Below are positions 16,188 to 24,655 of a DNA stretch of 46,395 bases, piece after piece; the first letter of the stretch is position 1; each line of letters starts with the position of its first letter. This stretch comes from Bradyrhizobium sp. Leo170. GTDB taxonomy: Bacteria > Pseudomonadota > Alphaproteobacteria > Rhizobiales > Xanthobacteraceae. The position numbers were made by a program, and so were the translations under genes. The DNA lies in NCBI RefSeq assembly GCF_004296405.1, contig NZ_PSRR01000022.1, positions 1 through 46,395 on the forward strand, written 5' to 3'. The notes under the pieces were generated by a model, which saw only the letters and a program-made list of their open reading frames with translations, was not told the origin of the DNA and did not search any database.

Positions 16188-16667
16188 ATGAGCAACCTCA
16201 CACTTGCCGCTCTCGGCGAACGAGTTGGACAGGAGCTTGGTCTTTCCGATTGGGTCACGATTGATCAGGCACGGATCGATACCTTTGCATCCTGTACCGG
16301 CGATAATCAGTGGATCCATGTCGACGTCGAGAGGGCGAGGCAGGAAAGTCCCTTCCGCGGTCCGATCGCGCACGGCTATCTGACGCTCTCGATGGTCGCT
16401 CCGCTGGCGATGGAGGTCGGTGTCATCCCGAAGGATGCTGCCGCCGGCCTGAACTACGGCATCGACAAGGTCCGCTTTCTCGCGCCGGTGCCCGCCGGCG
16501 CGCGCGTCAGGCTGCGCGTCGTTCTCGCCGGGATCGAGCCGAGAGAGGGTGGGCAGGTGATCATGAAGACTCAAAACACGCTGGAAGTGGAGGGATCGGA
16601 GAAGCCGGCCCTGATTGCCGAGACGCTGGCGCTACTGATTCCCGCGAAGGGAGCAGGACAACAATGA
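16188..16667 (+). CDS. MaoC-family (R)-specific enoyl-CoA hydratase
   Basis: A protein of 159 aa, one hot-dog fold. The hydratase-2 motif is present: D39 and H44 in C-T-G-D-N-Q-W-I-H-V-D, followed by F-R-G-P-I-A-H-G-Y-L-T-L-S, the substrate-side block. PhaJ-type members of this family turn trans-2-enoyl-CoA from beta-oxidation into (R)-3-hydroxyacyl-CoA, the monomer of PHA synthase. Its stop overlaps the phaC start (ATGA, 16664-16667), which supports this role. NodN-like relatives have similar sequence, so the reaction is inferred partly from context. GAGGAG lies 7 bases upstream of the ATG. Confidence 0.88.
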   Translation: MSNLTLAALGERVGQELGLSDWVTIDQARIDTFASCTGDNQWIHVDVERARQESPFRGPIAHGYLTLSMVAPLAMEVGVIPKDAAAGLNYGIDKVRFLAPVPAGARVRLRVVLAGIEPREGGQVIMKTQNTLEVEGSEKPALIAETLALLIPAKGAGQQ

Positions 16668-18367
16668 GTGCGGAGAAGCGCGAGCAGATATCGCCGACGC
16701 CGGGGATATCCGAGGAAGCGTCCAGAAATACGCTGGCGCTCAATCCCCTTGTTGGCATTCAGGGGCAGGATCTGGTCGAAAGCGCGGGTATCCTGTTCAA
16801 GGCGGTTGTCAACGAGCCGAAAGTCGCCACCGAACAGTGGCTTTCCTTCCTGGGTGAGCTGGGCTCGATCGTCGCCGGCAAATCCGAGCGGACGCCGAAG
16901 GCGGGCGACAGGCGGTTCTCTGATCCCACCTGGAAGGAGAGTGCGCTGCATAGCGGACTACTGAGGGCCTATCTTGCCTGGGGCGACGCGGTCAACGGCT
17001 TCGTCGACAAGACGAGCCTCAGCCAGATCGACAAGGCGCGGGCACATTTGATCACGGAGATCCTGGTTGACGCCGTCGCTCCGACCAACGCAATCCTGAC
17101 CAATCCGGCGGCAGTTCGAAAATTCGTCGATACCGGCGGCCAAAGTCTATGGCACGGGCTGAAGAACTATTTCGATGATCTCGTCAGGAATGGCGGCATG
17201 CCGTCGATGGTGGATCAAACCGCCTTCGAGGTTGGCAAAAACCTCGCGACGACGCCGGGCGCGGTCATATTCCGCAACGAATTGCTGGAGCTCATCCAGT
17301 ACGCGCCGACAACAGAGAAGGTCTGGAAGCGACCGCTGGTCGTCACCCCTCCACAGATCAACAAATATTACGCGCTCGATCTTTCGCCCGACAAGAGCAT
17401 GGTTCGCTTCCTGCTCGAGAGCGGAATTCAAACCTTCTGCGTAAGCTGGCGCAATCCGACCGCGGCCAACCGCGACTGGGGTCTGGACACCTATGTGGCC
17501 GCGCTTGACGGAGCTGTTGACGCAGCGCGCGAGGTCACCGGCTGCGACGATATCTCGATGATGGGATCCTGCTCCGGCGGGATCACCGCGACGGCGTATC
17601 TTGCGACGCTGGGCAGCGCGGCGGAGCTGAAAATCAGGAACATGGTCCTGGCAGTCTGCCTGCTCGATCCGAACACCGCCGAGGAGAGTGCGTTCGGATG
17701 TCTGATGACGCCGGAAACGATGCGGGCCGCCAAGGAGAGCTCCCGCCTTCGCGGAATCGTGGACGGCCACGATCTGGCGCGGATGTTCGCCTGGATGCGG
17801 CCCAACGATTTGATCTGGAATTACTGGGTGAACAATTACCTGCTGGGCAACCAGCCGCCGGCCTTCGATATCCTGTACTGGAATGCTGATACAACCCGTC
17901 TTCCAGCCCGCCTGCACCGTGATTACCTCGATCTCTATTTCACCAATCCGTTCGTCAGCGCCGGCAAGCTCACGCTGAGCGGCAAGACCATCGACATGAG
18001 CAAGGTGAAGGCCGACAGCTACGTCATCGCTGGAGTGACTGACCACATCACGCCGTGGAAGGGGGTCCACAGGACCGCGCAGATCATGGGCGACGCGACA
18101 ACCTTCGTGCTGTCGAACAGCGGTCATCTGCAGAGCCTGCTCAATCCCCCGACCAATCCGAAGGCTTCATTCATGATCGGGCCGGTCAATCCGGCCGGCC
18201 CTGACGCTTTCCTTGCGACGGCCGAGAAGCGGAAGGGAAGCTGGTGGCTCGATTGGCGGGACTGGCTCCATCCGCGCTCGGGCGAGGAGGTGAGCGCGCC
18301 CGCGTCGCTTGGCAGTGAACGCCATCCCGTCCTTGGACCCGCGCCGGGGACCTACGTCTTTGACTGA
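16664..18367 (+). CDS. phaC: Polyhydroxyalkanoate synthase PhaC (class II/I-like)
   Basis: A protein of 567 aa. The N-terminal PhaC domain leads into an alpha/beta-hydrolase core with lipase-like box G-S-C-S-G-G; C303 is the expected nucleophile, with D460 (AGVTDH) and H488 (SNSGHLQS) completing the triad. These spacings fit PHA synthases. It polymerises (R)-3-hydroxyacyl-CoA at the granule surface. Neighbours (acyl-CoA ligase, MaoC hydratase, mcl-PHA depolymerase) suggest medium-chain monomers made from fatty acids, as in Pseudomonas class II loci, though a class I enzyme cannot be excluded from sequence alone. ATG 16664 has GGAGCAGGA just upstream and overlaps the maoC stop; an open extension to 16310 is maoC sequence in another frame. 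Confidence 0.93.
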   Translation: MSAEKREQISPTPGISEEASRNTLALNPLVGIQGQDLVESAGILFKAVVNEPKVATEQWLSFLGELGSIVAGKSERTPKAGDRRFSDPTWKESALHSGLLRAYLAWGDAVNGFVDKTSLSQIDKARAHLITEILVDAVAPTNAILTNPAAVRKFVDTGGQSLWHGLKNYFDDLVRNGGMPSMVDQTAFEVGKNLATTPGAVIFRNELLELIQYAPTTEKVWKRPLVVTPPQINKYYALDLSPDKSMVRFLLESGIQTFCVSWRNPTAANRDWGLDTYVAALDGAVDAAREVTGCDDISMMGSCSGGITATAYLATLGSAAELKIRNMVLAVCLLDPNTAEESAFGCLMTPETMRAAKESSRLRGIVDGHDLARMFAWMRPNDLIWNYWVNNYLLGNQPPAFDILYWNADTTRLPARLHRDYLDLYFTNPFVSAGKLTLSGKTIDMSKVKADSYVIAGVTDHITPWKGVHRTAQIMGDATTFVLSNSGHLQSLLNPPTNPKASFMIGPVNPAGPDAFLATAEKRKGSWWLDWRDWLHPRSGEEVSAPASLGSERHPVLGPAPGTYVFD

Positions 18368-18419
18368 CGACCGCACCAGCGCCGACCAATCGAGCAGCCG
18401 GAAGCCGGGCTCGACCGTT

Positions 18420-19280
18420 ATGAATCCGAACGAGATTGAGGTCAGACAAATTACGATTGGCGCGCAGTCATTGCGGGTTGCGATCAAGCGTGGGACCGGC
18501 GACAGCCGACCGCTTCTGCTGTTCAACGGAATAGGGGCAAACTGGGAGCTGGCGAGGCCGTTCCTTGAGGCGCTCACCAGAACGACAGCGATCATCTTTG
18601 ACGTGCCCGGCGTTGGCGGATCGCCGCGACCTCTGCTGCCGTATCGCCCGTCGACGCTCGCGCGGCTCGCCGCCGACCTCGTCGCGGAGCTCGGTTACCA
18701 TGAGATCGACGTGGCCGGCGTGTCCTGGGGAGGCGGCATCGCGCAGCAATTCGCGCATCAATATCCAAAGCTGTGCCGGCGACTGGTGCTCGCCGCGACC
18801 GCGCCAGGGGCCATCATGGTGCCGGCGCGCCCTTCGGTGCTGTGGATGATGGCGACGCCGCGCCGCTATGTCGACAAGGAATACTTGAGCAGGATCGCGC
18901 CGGACATCTACGGCGGCGCGTTTCGCAAGGACCCGTCCTTGATCCGCCCCCATGCGGAAGCGATGCACGGCGCACGCAACTTGGGCTACCTTTATCAGCT
19001 TCTCGCCATGGTCGGATGGACGAGCCTGCCATGGCTCTGGTCGTTGCCGCAGAGAACGCTCGTTCTGATGGGCAGCGACGATCCGCTGGTCCCGCCGATC
19101 AACGGCCAAATAATGGCGCGGCTGATCCCGAACGCCGAACTCCGCATGATCGACGACGGACATTTGCTTATGGTGACGAAGCCGGGGGAAACCGCGGCCC
19201 TTATCGAGGAATTTCTGGCCGACGAGCGCGAACGGGGCGAGCCGGAGCGCGTCCGCTTTCGCAAAGGGGCGGCCGAATGA
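18420..19280 (+). CDS. phaZ: Intracellular (mcl-)PHA depolymerase PhaZ
   Basis: A protein of 286 aa, alpha/beta hydrolase. It is strikingly similar to Pseudomonas PhaZ along its length: LLLFNGIGAN, FDVPGVGGS, GVSWGGGIAQQFAHQYP, VLWMMATPRRYV and a GSDDPLVP stretch. From ATG 18420, nucleophile, acid and base fall at S102, D221 and H248, the same numbers reported for the P. putida enzyme. This is the main reason for choosing this start over an in-frame ATG at 18309 inside phaC. No clear ribosome binding site precedes it, so coupling to phaC (52 bases upstream) or a non-ATG start such as the TTG near 18363 is possible. It releases 3-hydroxy fatty acids from granules. Confidence 0.9.
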   Translation: MNPNEIEVRQITIGAQSLRVAIKRGTGDSRPLLLFNGIGANWELARPFLEALTRTTAIIFDVPGVGGSPRPLLPYRPSTLARLAADLVAELGYHEIDVAGVSWGGGIAQQFAHQYPKLCRRLVLAATAPGAIMVPARPSVLWMMATPRRYVDKEYLSRIAPDIYGGAFRKDPSLIRPHAEAMHGARNLGYLYQLLAMVGWTSLPWLWSLPQRTLVLMGSDDPLVPPINGQIMARLIPNAELRMIDDGHLLMVTKPGETAALIEEFLADERERGEPERVRFRKGAAE

Positions 19281-19346
19281 GACATCTCTTGCCGAAACCG
19301 GATGGCGAACGCGCCTAACCTAGGCACAGCGAGAAGGGAGGAAATC

Positions 19347-19412
19347 ATGACGGATGCGACCTCACCATTCATTCCAGGGAGGACCCCATGGCGAACGCGC
19401 AGGCAAAGCTGA
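19347..19412 (+). CDS. 21-codon leader ORF overlapping the acyl-CoA dehydrogenase start
   Basis: An AGGGAGGAAATC ribosome binding site, better than most in the window, precedes an ATG at 19347. The reading frame MTDATSPFIPGRTPW... ends in TGA at 19410-19412, 25 bases inside the dehydrogenase gene in another frame. Ribosomes ending there could reload at ATG 19388, which has its own GGGAGGA inside the small ORF. It may be a coupling leader or the remnant of a deleted gene. No peptide function is recognised. Confidence 0.4.
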   Translation: MTDATSPFIPGRTPWRTRRQS

Positions 19413-20605
19413 CGGAGAAACCGGGTTACGTACCGCCGCCGATTGACGGCGACTTCTACAGGATCGCAAGCGTGCTGAACAATGAGGAGCGTGCGTTGCT
19501 TGGGCGCGTTCGCGCCTTCACGGAAGGCGTGGTCGCGCTTGTGATCGAGGACTATTGGGGTCGTGATGAATTTCCGTTCGCGATCATTCCCAAGATGGCC
19601 GAAATCGGCATAGGTGGCATCGGCTACCACGGGTATGGGGCGGCCGGAGGCAGCTGGCTGTTGAACGGCTTTGTCGCGATGGAGCTGGCGCGCGTGGATG
19701 CGTCGGTCGCGACGTTCTGGGGGGTGCACACCGGGCTGTCGGCGGGATCGATCTATCTGTGCGGCGACGAGGAGCAGAAGCAGCGTTGGCTGCCGGCCAT
19801 GATGCGCTTCGATTCAATCGGCTCCTTCGGTTTGACCGAGCCATTGGTAGGCTCAGCAACGTCGGGCGGAATGATGACGTCCTGCCGCCGTGAGGGCGAC
19901 AGCTGGATCCTCAACGGCCAGAAGAAATGGATCGGCAACGCCACCTTCGCCGACATCAACGTGATCTGGGCGCGTGAGGAGGGCTCAAACCAGGTCAAGG
20001 GCTTCGTCGTCGGAAAGGACAATCCGGGCTTCTCGGTCGAGAAGATAAGGACCAAGATGGCTTTGCGGGTCGTTCAGAACGGGCTGATCACCCTGAAGGA
20101 CTGCCGCGTTCCCGAGGCGGATCGCCTGCAGAACGCCAACACGTTCAAGGACACGGCAAAGGTCTTGAGAATGACCCGCACCGGGGTGGCGTGGTTCGCA
20201 GTGGGCTGCCAGATGGGCGCCTACGAGCATGCGCTGCGTTACGCCACCGAGCGAATGCAGTTCGGCAGGCCGATCGGCGGCTTCCAGCTCGTTCAGGATC
20301 TCCTGGTGCGCATGCTCGGCAATGTCACATCGACCCAGGCGATGATGCTACGACTCGGGCAGTTGCAGGATGAGGGCGTGATGCAGGACGAGCACGCCTC
20401 GCTCGCAAAAGCGTTCTGCACTGTGAAGTGCCGCGAGACGGTCGGCTATGCCCGCGAGCTGCTCGGCGGCAACGGCATCCTCCTGGAGAACCACATCGGG
20501 CGCTTCGTGGCCGATGCGGAGGCAATCTACTCCTATGAGGGGACCAGGGAGATGAACACCTTGATCGTCGGCAAGTCCATCACCGGATTGAGCGCTTTCG
20601 TATGA
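19388..20605 (+). CDS. Acyl-CoA dehydrogenase (glutaryl-CoA dehydrogenase-like subfamily), paralogue 1
   Basis: A protein of 405 aa with the three ACAD domains: helical N-terminal; middle beta domain with F-G-L-T-E-P-L-V-G-S and W-I-L-N-G-Q-K-K-W-I-G-N-A; C-terminal helical domain with Q-F-G-R-P-I-G-G-F-Q, L-L-G-G-N-G-I and Y-S-Y-E-G-T. The Glu of Y-S-Y-E-G-T fits the catalytic base of this subfamily. It would oxidise an acyl-CoA at C2-C3 using FAD and pass electrons to ETF. Here it could supply enoyl-CoA to the MaoC hydratase for polymer synthesis. A second 405-aa copy is encoded at 30662-31879. Substrate is not deducible. Confidence 0.9.
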   Translation: MANAQAKLTEKPGYVPPPIDGDFYRIASVLNNEERALLGRVRAFTEGVVALVIEDYWGRDEFPFAIIPKMAEIGIGGIGYHGYGAAGGSWLLNGFVAMELARVDASVATFWGVHTGLSAGSIYLCGDEEQKQRWLPAMMRFDSIGSFGLTEPLVGSATSGGMMTSCRREGDSWILNGQKKWIGNATFADINVIWAREEGSNQVKGFVVGKDNPGFSVEKIRTKMALRVVQNGLITLKDCRVPEADRLQNANTFKDTAKVLRMTRTGVAWFAVGCQMGAYEHALRYATERMQFGRPIGGFQLVQDLLVRMLGNVTSTQAMMLRLGQLQDEGVMQDEHASLAKAFCTVKCRETVGYARELLGGNGILLENHIGRFVADAEAIYSYEGTREMNTLIVGKSITGLSAFV

Positions 20606-20635
20606 CGAGATAGGGTTTGCACTGGCGCGTGCCCA

Positions 20636-21955
20636 CTATTCGACCTCCGCGCCAGCCATCATCAGTTCCGAAATCGTGCCGTAAACAGCGATCCAGGCGG
20701 CACGAATCTCCGGCGTGAACTCGTCGCCAAGGAATTCTGCGAGCGTCAAGAGCAGTGCATTGGCAACCTTGTCGTAATCGGTCGAAATTGCCCCATAGTG
20801 GCAGTGACGCGTTCCCAGGGCGCGCACGCCGCCCTCGATCTCGGTTATCCGGTTCAGTCCTTTGACGAGAGAACTCAGCATCGACACCAGCATCCGTCTC
20901 TGGAGTGCGAGGTCGCTCTTGAACAAAGGGCGAAGTTCCGGATTGGCCTCGAACAGAATGCGGTAGAAGCGTTCGCCGAACGCGACCAAGCGCGGAGCGA
21001 TCCGGTGGAACGATGACTGGACCAGGAGAGCGGGATCGGGGTTCGTGAATCCGTCGCAATGGTAAAGCACGGAGTCTTCCGACATGCCTTTGAGCTGGAG
21101 CTTGTGGCTCGCGCCAACTCGAAGGGCGCCGGGCAGCTCGGCGACAATGCTGTCGCTCAGGAGTATCGAAGAATTGAGTTGCTTGGTCATGCGCTCGATT
21201 CGGCTGGCAACGTTCACGGTGTTGCCGATGACGGTGATCGGCCGCTTTCCTGGATGACCGATTCGGCCCAGGATGACCGGTCCGAAATGCACGCCGATGC
21301 CGAGACGAAGCGAGATGTTGAGATCGCGTTCGAACATCGGGGAGAGCCGCTGTGCGGCGTCTTGCATCGCGATCGCCGCACGAACGGCATTCCGGCACGC
21401 GACCGCCGGCCGCTCACCGCGGATGCCAAAAATCGCAAGCAGACCATCGCCAATGTATTTGTCGATGAATCCATTGTTGTTCAGCACGACTTCCGCCGCG
21501 GCCGCGAAGTGGCCGTTCAGGAAATAGACGACGTCGTAGGGTAAGCTCTTTTCCGTCTGACTGGTGAAGTTGCGGATGTCGCAGAAGAGGACGGCTACTT
21601 CCAGTTCCCGCTCCTCGACGCCGGAAGGTGCGCCCAGTTCATCGAGGTCAAGGACCACGATGTCCTGCGGGCTCTGCAGGAGCCGGCGCGCGACGAGGTC
21701 GCCGTGTACCCTGGTCTGACAGGCGAGGCGCGTGAACTCATCCCACCCGCGCTCCGATGCGACGCGCTCCTCGAGCGGCGTGCGGGCTGAGACATGCGTG
21801 AGGCCATCGAGGATCCTGACCCGGCAGGTCGTACAGCGTGCTTGGCCGCCGCACTGGTGGTGGTGCGGAATCCGGTTCTGGATTGACGCCTCGAGCAATG
21901 TCTGTCCATCGGCCGCCTGGATCGTCGTTCCGTGAGAGTAGGTCACGCAATGCAC
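20636..21955 (-). CDS. Ferredoxin-adenylate cyclase-globin fusion protein
   Basis: A protein of 439 aa from GTG 21955, which has AGGGAG 8 bases upstream; the frame is open back to a TTG at 22000. Residues 1-95 are a plant-type [2Fe-2S] ferredoxin domain with C35, C41, C44 and C79. Residues about 115-300 are a class III nucleotide cyclase: metal-binding D126 (F-C-D-I-R-N-F-T) and D170 (K-Y-I-G-D-G), adenine-type K166 and T241, transition-state N248 and R252. All catalytic positions look intact, predicting cAMP synthesis. Residues about 312-435 form a globin with F-Y-R-I-L-F helix B, a Gln near 352 (distal side) and H384 in G-T-R-H-C-H-Y-G as likely proximal heme ligand. The output is thus framed by a redox-sensing and a gas-sensing module in a soluble protein. 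It is divergent from ndh. Confidence 0.9.
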   Translation of the reverse strand: MHCVTYSHGTTIQAADGQTLLEASIQNRIPHHHQCGGQARCTTCRVRILDGLTHVSARTPLEERVASERGWDEFTRLACQTRVHGDLVARRLLQSPQDIVVLDLDELGAPSGVEERELEVAVLFCDIRNFTSQTEKSLPYDVVYFLNGHFAAAAEVVLNNNGFIDKYIGDGLLAIFGIRGERPAVACRNAVRAAIAMQDAAQRLSPMFERDLNISLRLGIGVHFGPVILGRIGHPGKRPITVIGNTVNVASRIERMTKQLNSSILLSDSIVAELPGALRVGASHKLQLKGMSEDSVLYHCDGFTNPDPALLVQSSFHRIAPRLVAFGERFYRILFEANPELRPLFKSDLALQRRMLVSMLSSLVKGLNRITEIEGGVRALGTRHCHYGAISTDYDKVANALLLTLAEFLGDEFTPEIRAAWIAVYGTISELMMAGAEVE

Positions 21956-22303
21956 GGCATCAGCTCCCTGCTTGCTCAATCCCTTGCTCTCCGCGAACAA
22001 TCAAAAACCGCGCCGCTGGCCGAAGGCCGCCAGCAAAGGATTCGCCGAGAAACTCATTGTCACCGTTTGGAGAAAGCGCACGCCCGGTGCTTGCATCGGT
22101 TTGACGGCGGCGGAACGCTCTTGCTGTGTTTCCACGAACCAGGCGCGACGGTTTTGACCTTCGTAATCCCGAGAAAAGTGACCAATTCGAATGCGGCAAG
22201 GATGTTCTAGGCTTCGCAACCCCGTTCAAGAACGGCCTGGCAGGCCGCTCTATGCCCCTTGGGTCCGTAGGCGGGCTTCAGCAAGAGATCGTCAGATACG
22301 CCG
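21956..22303. promoter_or_regulatory. Divergent control region between the cyclase fusion and ndh
   Basis: A stretch of 348 bases between two outward-facing starts must hold both promoters. It is GC-poorer than its flanks. A GCTGGC/GCCAGC inverted repeat lies at about 22014-22033. No FNR/FixK-type TTG-N8-CAA site or complete sigma-70 promoter was found by eye. No gene is seen. Confidence 0.45.
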
Positions 22304-23659
22304 ATGACCACCGTTGTGACCGAGAAACGTCCGCGCGAGAGGGGATCGGCGTCCGCATCATCCTCACTGACGCGGAAGCGTGTGGTGATCATCGGCGGCG
22401 GATTTGCCGGGATTGCGGCGGCGCGCGCGTTGAGGAAGGCCGACGTCGAAGTCATCCTGATCGATCGGCGGAATCATCACATCTTTCAGCCGCTCCTCTA
22501 CCAGGTCGCGACCGCGGTCCTGGCGCCTTCCGAGATCGCGACGCCGATCCGTCAGCTCGAGGCCAAGCAGAAAAATCTCAACGTGGTGCTCGCCGAGGTT
22601 ACCGGCGTCAGCCTGAGCGCTCGCGTGGTCGAAGTGATCTATCCACGACTTGGCACCCGCAAGCTCGGTTTCGATTATCTCATCGTCGCTACAGGAATGC
22701 GTCCGAGTTATTTCGGTCATGACGAGTTCGCGCTGCATGCGCCCGGTCTCAAGAGCCTCAATGACGCCGAAACCATCCGCACCAAGATTCTCAGCGCCTT
22801 TGAATTGGCCGAGGCTACCGAAAATGAAACGGAATGCGCCCGCCAGATGACGTTCGTGCTGGTTGGAGCCGGCCCGACCGGCGTCGAGCTTGCTGCGTCA
22901 ATCGCGCAGATGGTCTCGATCACGCTACGCAACAATTTTCGCAGCATCGATCCGGCGAACAGCCGGATCATCCTGCTCGACGGCGGCAGCCGTATCCTGC
23001 CGAGCTTTGCCGAGCCGCTGTCAAAGAAGGTCGTGCGGCGTCTCACCAGGCTAGGGGTCGAGGTCAGGACCGGGCTGAAGGTCGAGACGGTCGACGAGCA
23101 GGGCGTCATCGCCAGCGGGGAACGCATTGCCAGCGCGACCGTGCTGTGGACGGCGGGAGTAGCAGCCTCGCCGGTCGTGAAAATGCTCGGCACCAAGACC
23201 GACCGGGCCGGGCGGGCTCTGGTCGGGCCCTTCATGGAGATCCAGGAGGCGGGTGACGTGTTCGTCGCCGGGGATGCGAGCTCGCTCACCCAGGACGGCC
23301 ACGCCGTGCCCGGCGTCGCGCAGGCCGCAATCCAGCAGGGCCGGTTTGTCGGGCGATTGATCGCTAATCGCGTCAAAGGACGGAAGGATGGCCGTCCGTT
23401 CCGCTACCGCAGCAAAGGCAACATGGCGGTGGTCGGCAAGAATTTTGCGATTCTGGAGGGTGGTCGCCTGCGGACCAGTGGCTTTGCGACGTGGATCGTG
23501 TGGGCTGTCCTCCATGTGCTCGCACTGCCGCAGCTTCAGAATCGGTTCAGGGTGCAGACGCAATGGTTCTGGTCATATCTGACCGGTCAACGCAGTTCGC
23601 GATTGATTGCGGAAGCGCCTCGTGCCGTCGACCTCATCAAGCAGAAAACCGGATCATGA
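22304..23659 (+). CDS. ndh: Type II NADH dehydrogenase (NDH-2)
   Basis: A protein of 451 aa. The first Rossmann motif G-G-G-F-A-G lies at about 31-36 (FAD) and the second G-A-G-P-T-G-V-E-L-A near 187 (NADH). F-V-A-G-D-A is the FAD-binding C-terminal motif near 322. A hydrophobic/aromatic C-terminal segment (WIVWAVLHVLALPQL) should attach it to the membrane, as in NDH-2. It moves electrons from NADH to quinone without pumping protons. Its stop overlaps the start of the HlyD-type gene (ATGA, 23656-23659), an unusual partner. The ribosome binding site is weak. It could instead oxidise another substrate in this FAD family, but length and C-terminal anchor favour NDH-2. Confidence 0.9.
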   Translation: MTTVVTEKRPRERGSASASSSLTRKRVVIIGGGFAGIAAARALRKADVEVILIDRRNHHIFQPLLYQVATAVLAPSEIATPIRQLEAKQKNLNVVLAEVTGVSLSARVVEVIYPRLGTRKLGFDYLIVATGMRPSYFGHDEFALHAPGLKSLNDAETIRTKILSAFELAEATENETECARQMTFVLVGAGPTGVELAASIAQMVSITLRNNFRSIDPANSRIILLDGGSRILPSFAEPLSKKVVRRLTRLGVEVRTGLKVETVDEQGVIASGERIASATVLWTAGVAASPVVKMLGTKTDRAGRALVGPFMEIQEAGDVFVAGDASSLTQDGHAVPGVAQAAIQQGRFVGRLIANRVKGRKDGRPFRYRSKGNMAVVGKNFAILEGGRLRTSGFATWIVWAVLHVLALPQLQNRFRVQTQWFWSYLTGQRSSRLIAEAPRAVDLIKQKTGS

Positions 23660-24654
23660 ACGCTTCATCTACCGCACTAAGAGCCGTCCGTTGGATTGTT
23701 CTCGCCGGTGTGCTGCTCGGTCTGGGCACGTTTCTCTGGTTTGCGACGCGGCCACCGCCATTGACCGTGCAAGGCGAGGTTTCGGCCAACCGCGTGGACC
23801 TCAGCCCCCGCGTCAATGGACGGGTCGCTGACCTCCGCGTCGATGTCGGCGACACGGTCCAGCGGGGCGCCTTGCTCGCGGAGCTGGACAGTCCTCAGCT
23901 GAAAGCCTCCCTCATTGCCGCACGCGCGGCCCTTGCGGTTGCCACGGCGGATTTCGATCGGGTCTACAGCACGCGGCCGGAGACGATCGCCGCCCGCAAG
24001 GCGGATCTCGCCGCGGCCGATGCCGATGTCGTGCTCAGCAAGGAAGTCTTCGACCGGCAGACGAGCCTGATCAGCAGCGGTTCGACGCCGCAGCAGCGCG
24101 TGGACGAGGCAACGCGGAACCTGGAAACCGCAACACGCCGGCGCGAGGCGGCCAAGGCTGCGCTTGACCTTGCCACCAAGGGAGCCAGCGACGAGGAGAA
24201 GGCGCTGGCGGCAGCACAGGTGAAGCAGGCCGAGGCGAGCCTGAACCAGCGCGAGGTCGACGTCTCGGAATTGACGTTGCGAGCGCCAGCGTCCGGCCAG
24301 GTCACCAGCCGCGTCGCCGAGCTCGGCGAAAACTTCAGCGCCGGCGCGCCGCTGTTCTCGCTGATCGACATGGGAGATCTCTGGTTCACGTTCAACCTTC
24401 GTGAGGACTTGCTCGCTGGGCTGAAAATCGACGACAAGTTCGAGGTCACGGTACCCGCGCTGAAATCGCAGGTCATTCCGGTGCGCGTCACGATGATCAA
24501 TGTGCAGGGCCAATACGCAACTTGGCGGGCAACGCGCGCGACCGGCGACTTCGACCTTCGGACCTTCGAGGTGCGGGCCAAGCCGTTGCAGCCGGTTGAC
24601 GGGCTGCGGCCAGGCATGAGCGCGATTGCGGCGTGGCAAGCGCGGGTGCGCTGA
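23656..24654 (+). CDS. HlyD/EmrA-type membrane fusion protein of an efflux system
   Basis: A protein of 332 aa. An N-terminal membrane anchor lies at about 13-30. A split biotinyl-lipoyl domain (GEVSANRVDLSPRVNGRV and L-R-A-P-A-S-G-Q-V) flanks a long Ala/Glu/Arg coiled coil (about 80-200). A beta-barrel and adaptor C-terminus follow (W-F-T-F-N-L-R-E-D, then L-R-P-G-M-S). Such periplasmic adaptors join an inner-membrane pump to an outer-membrane channel. The arrangement matches YhiI/YbhG adaptors of ABC-2 exporters. The gene is bound to ndh by a start/stop overlap and to the next permease by a 1-base gap. Confidence 0.92.
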   Translation: MNASSTALRAVRWIVLAGVLLGLGTFLWFATRPPPLTVQGEVSANRVDLSPRVNGRVADLRVDVGDTVQRGALLAELDSPQLKASLIAARAALAVATADFDRVYSTRPETIAARKADLAAADADVVLSKEVFDRQTSLISSGSTPQQRVDEATRNLETATRRREAAKAALDLATKGASDEEKALAAAQVKQAEASLNQREVDVSELTLRAPASGQVTSRVAELGENFSAGAPLFSLIDMGDLWFTFNLREDLLAGLKIDDKFEVTVPALKSQVIPVRVTMINVQGQYATWRATRATGDFDLRTFEVRAKPLQPVDGLRPGMSAIAAWQARVR

Positions 24655-24655
24655 G

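Noticed and set aside
14681..16258. 525-aa minus-strand frame opposite the acyl-CoA ligase
   Set aside because: Shadow of a clear ligase gene; Arg/His/Asp-rich with no motif.
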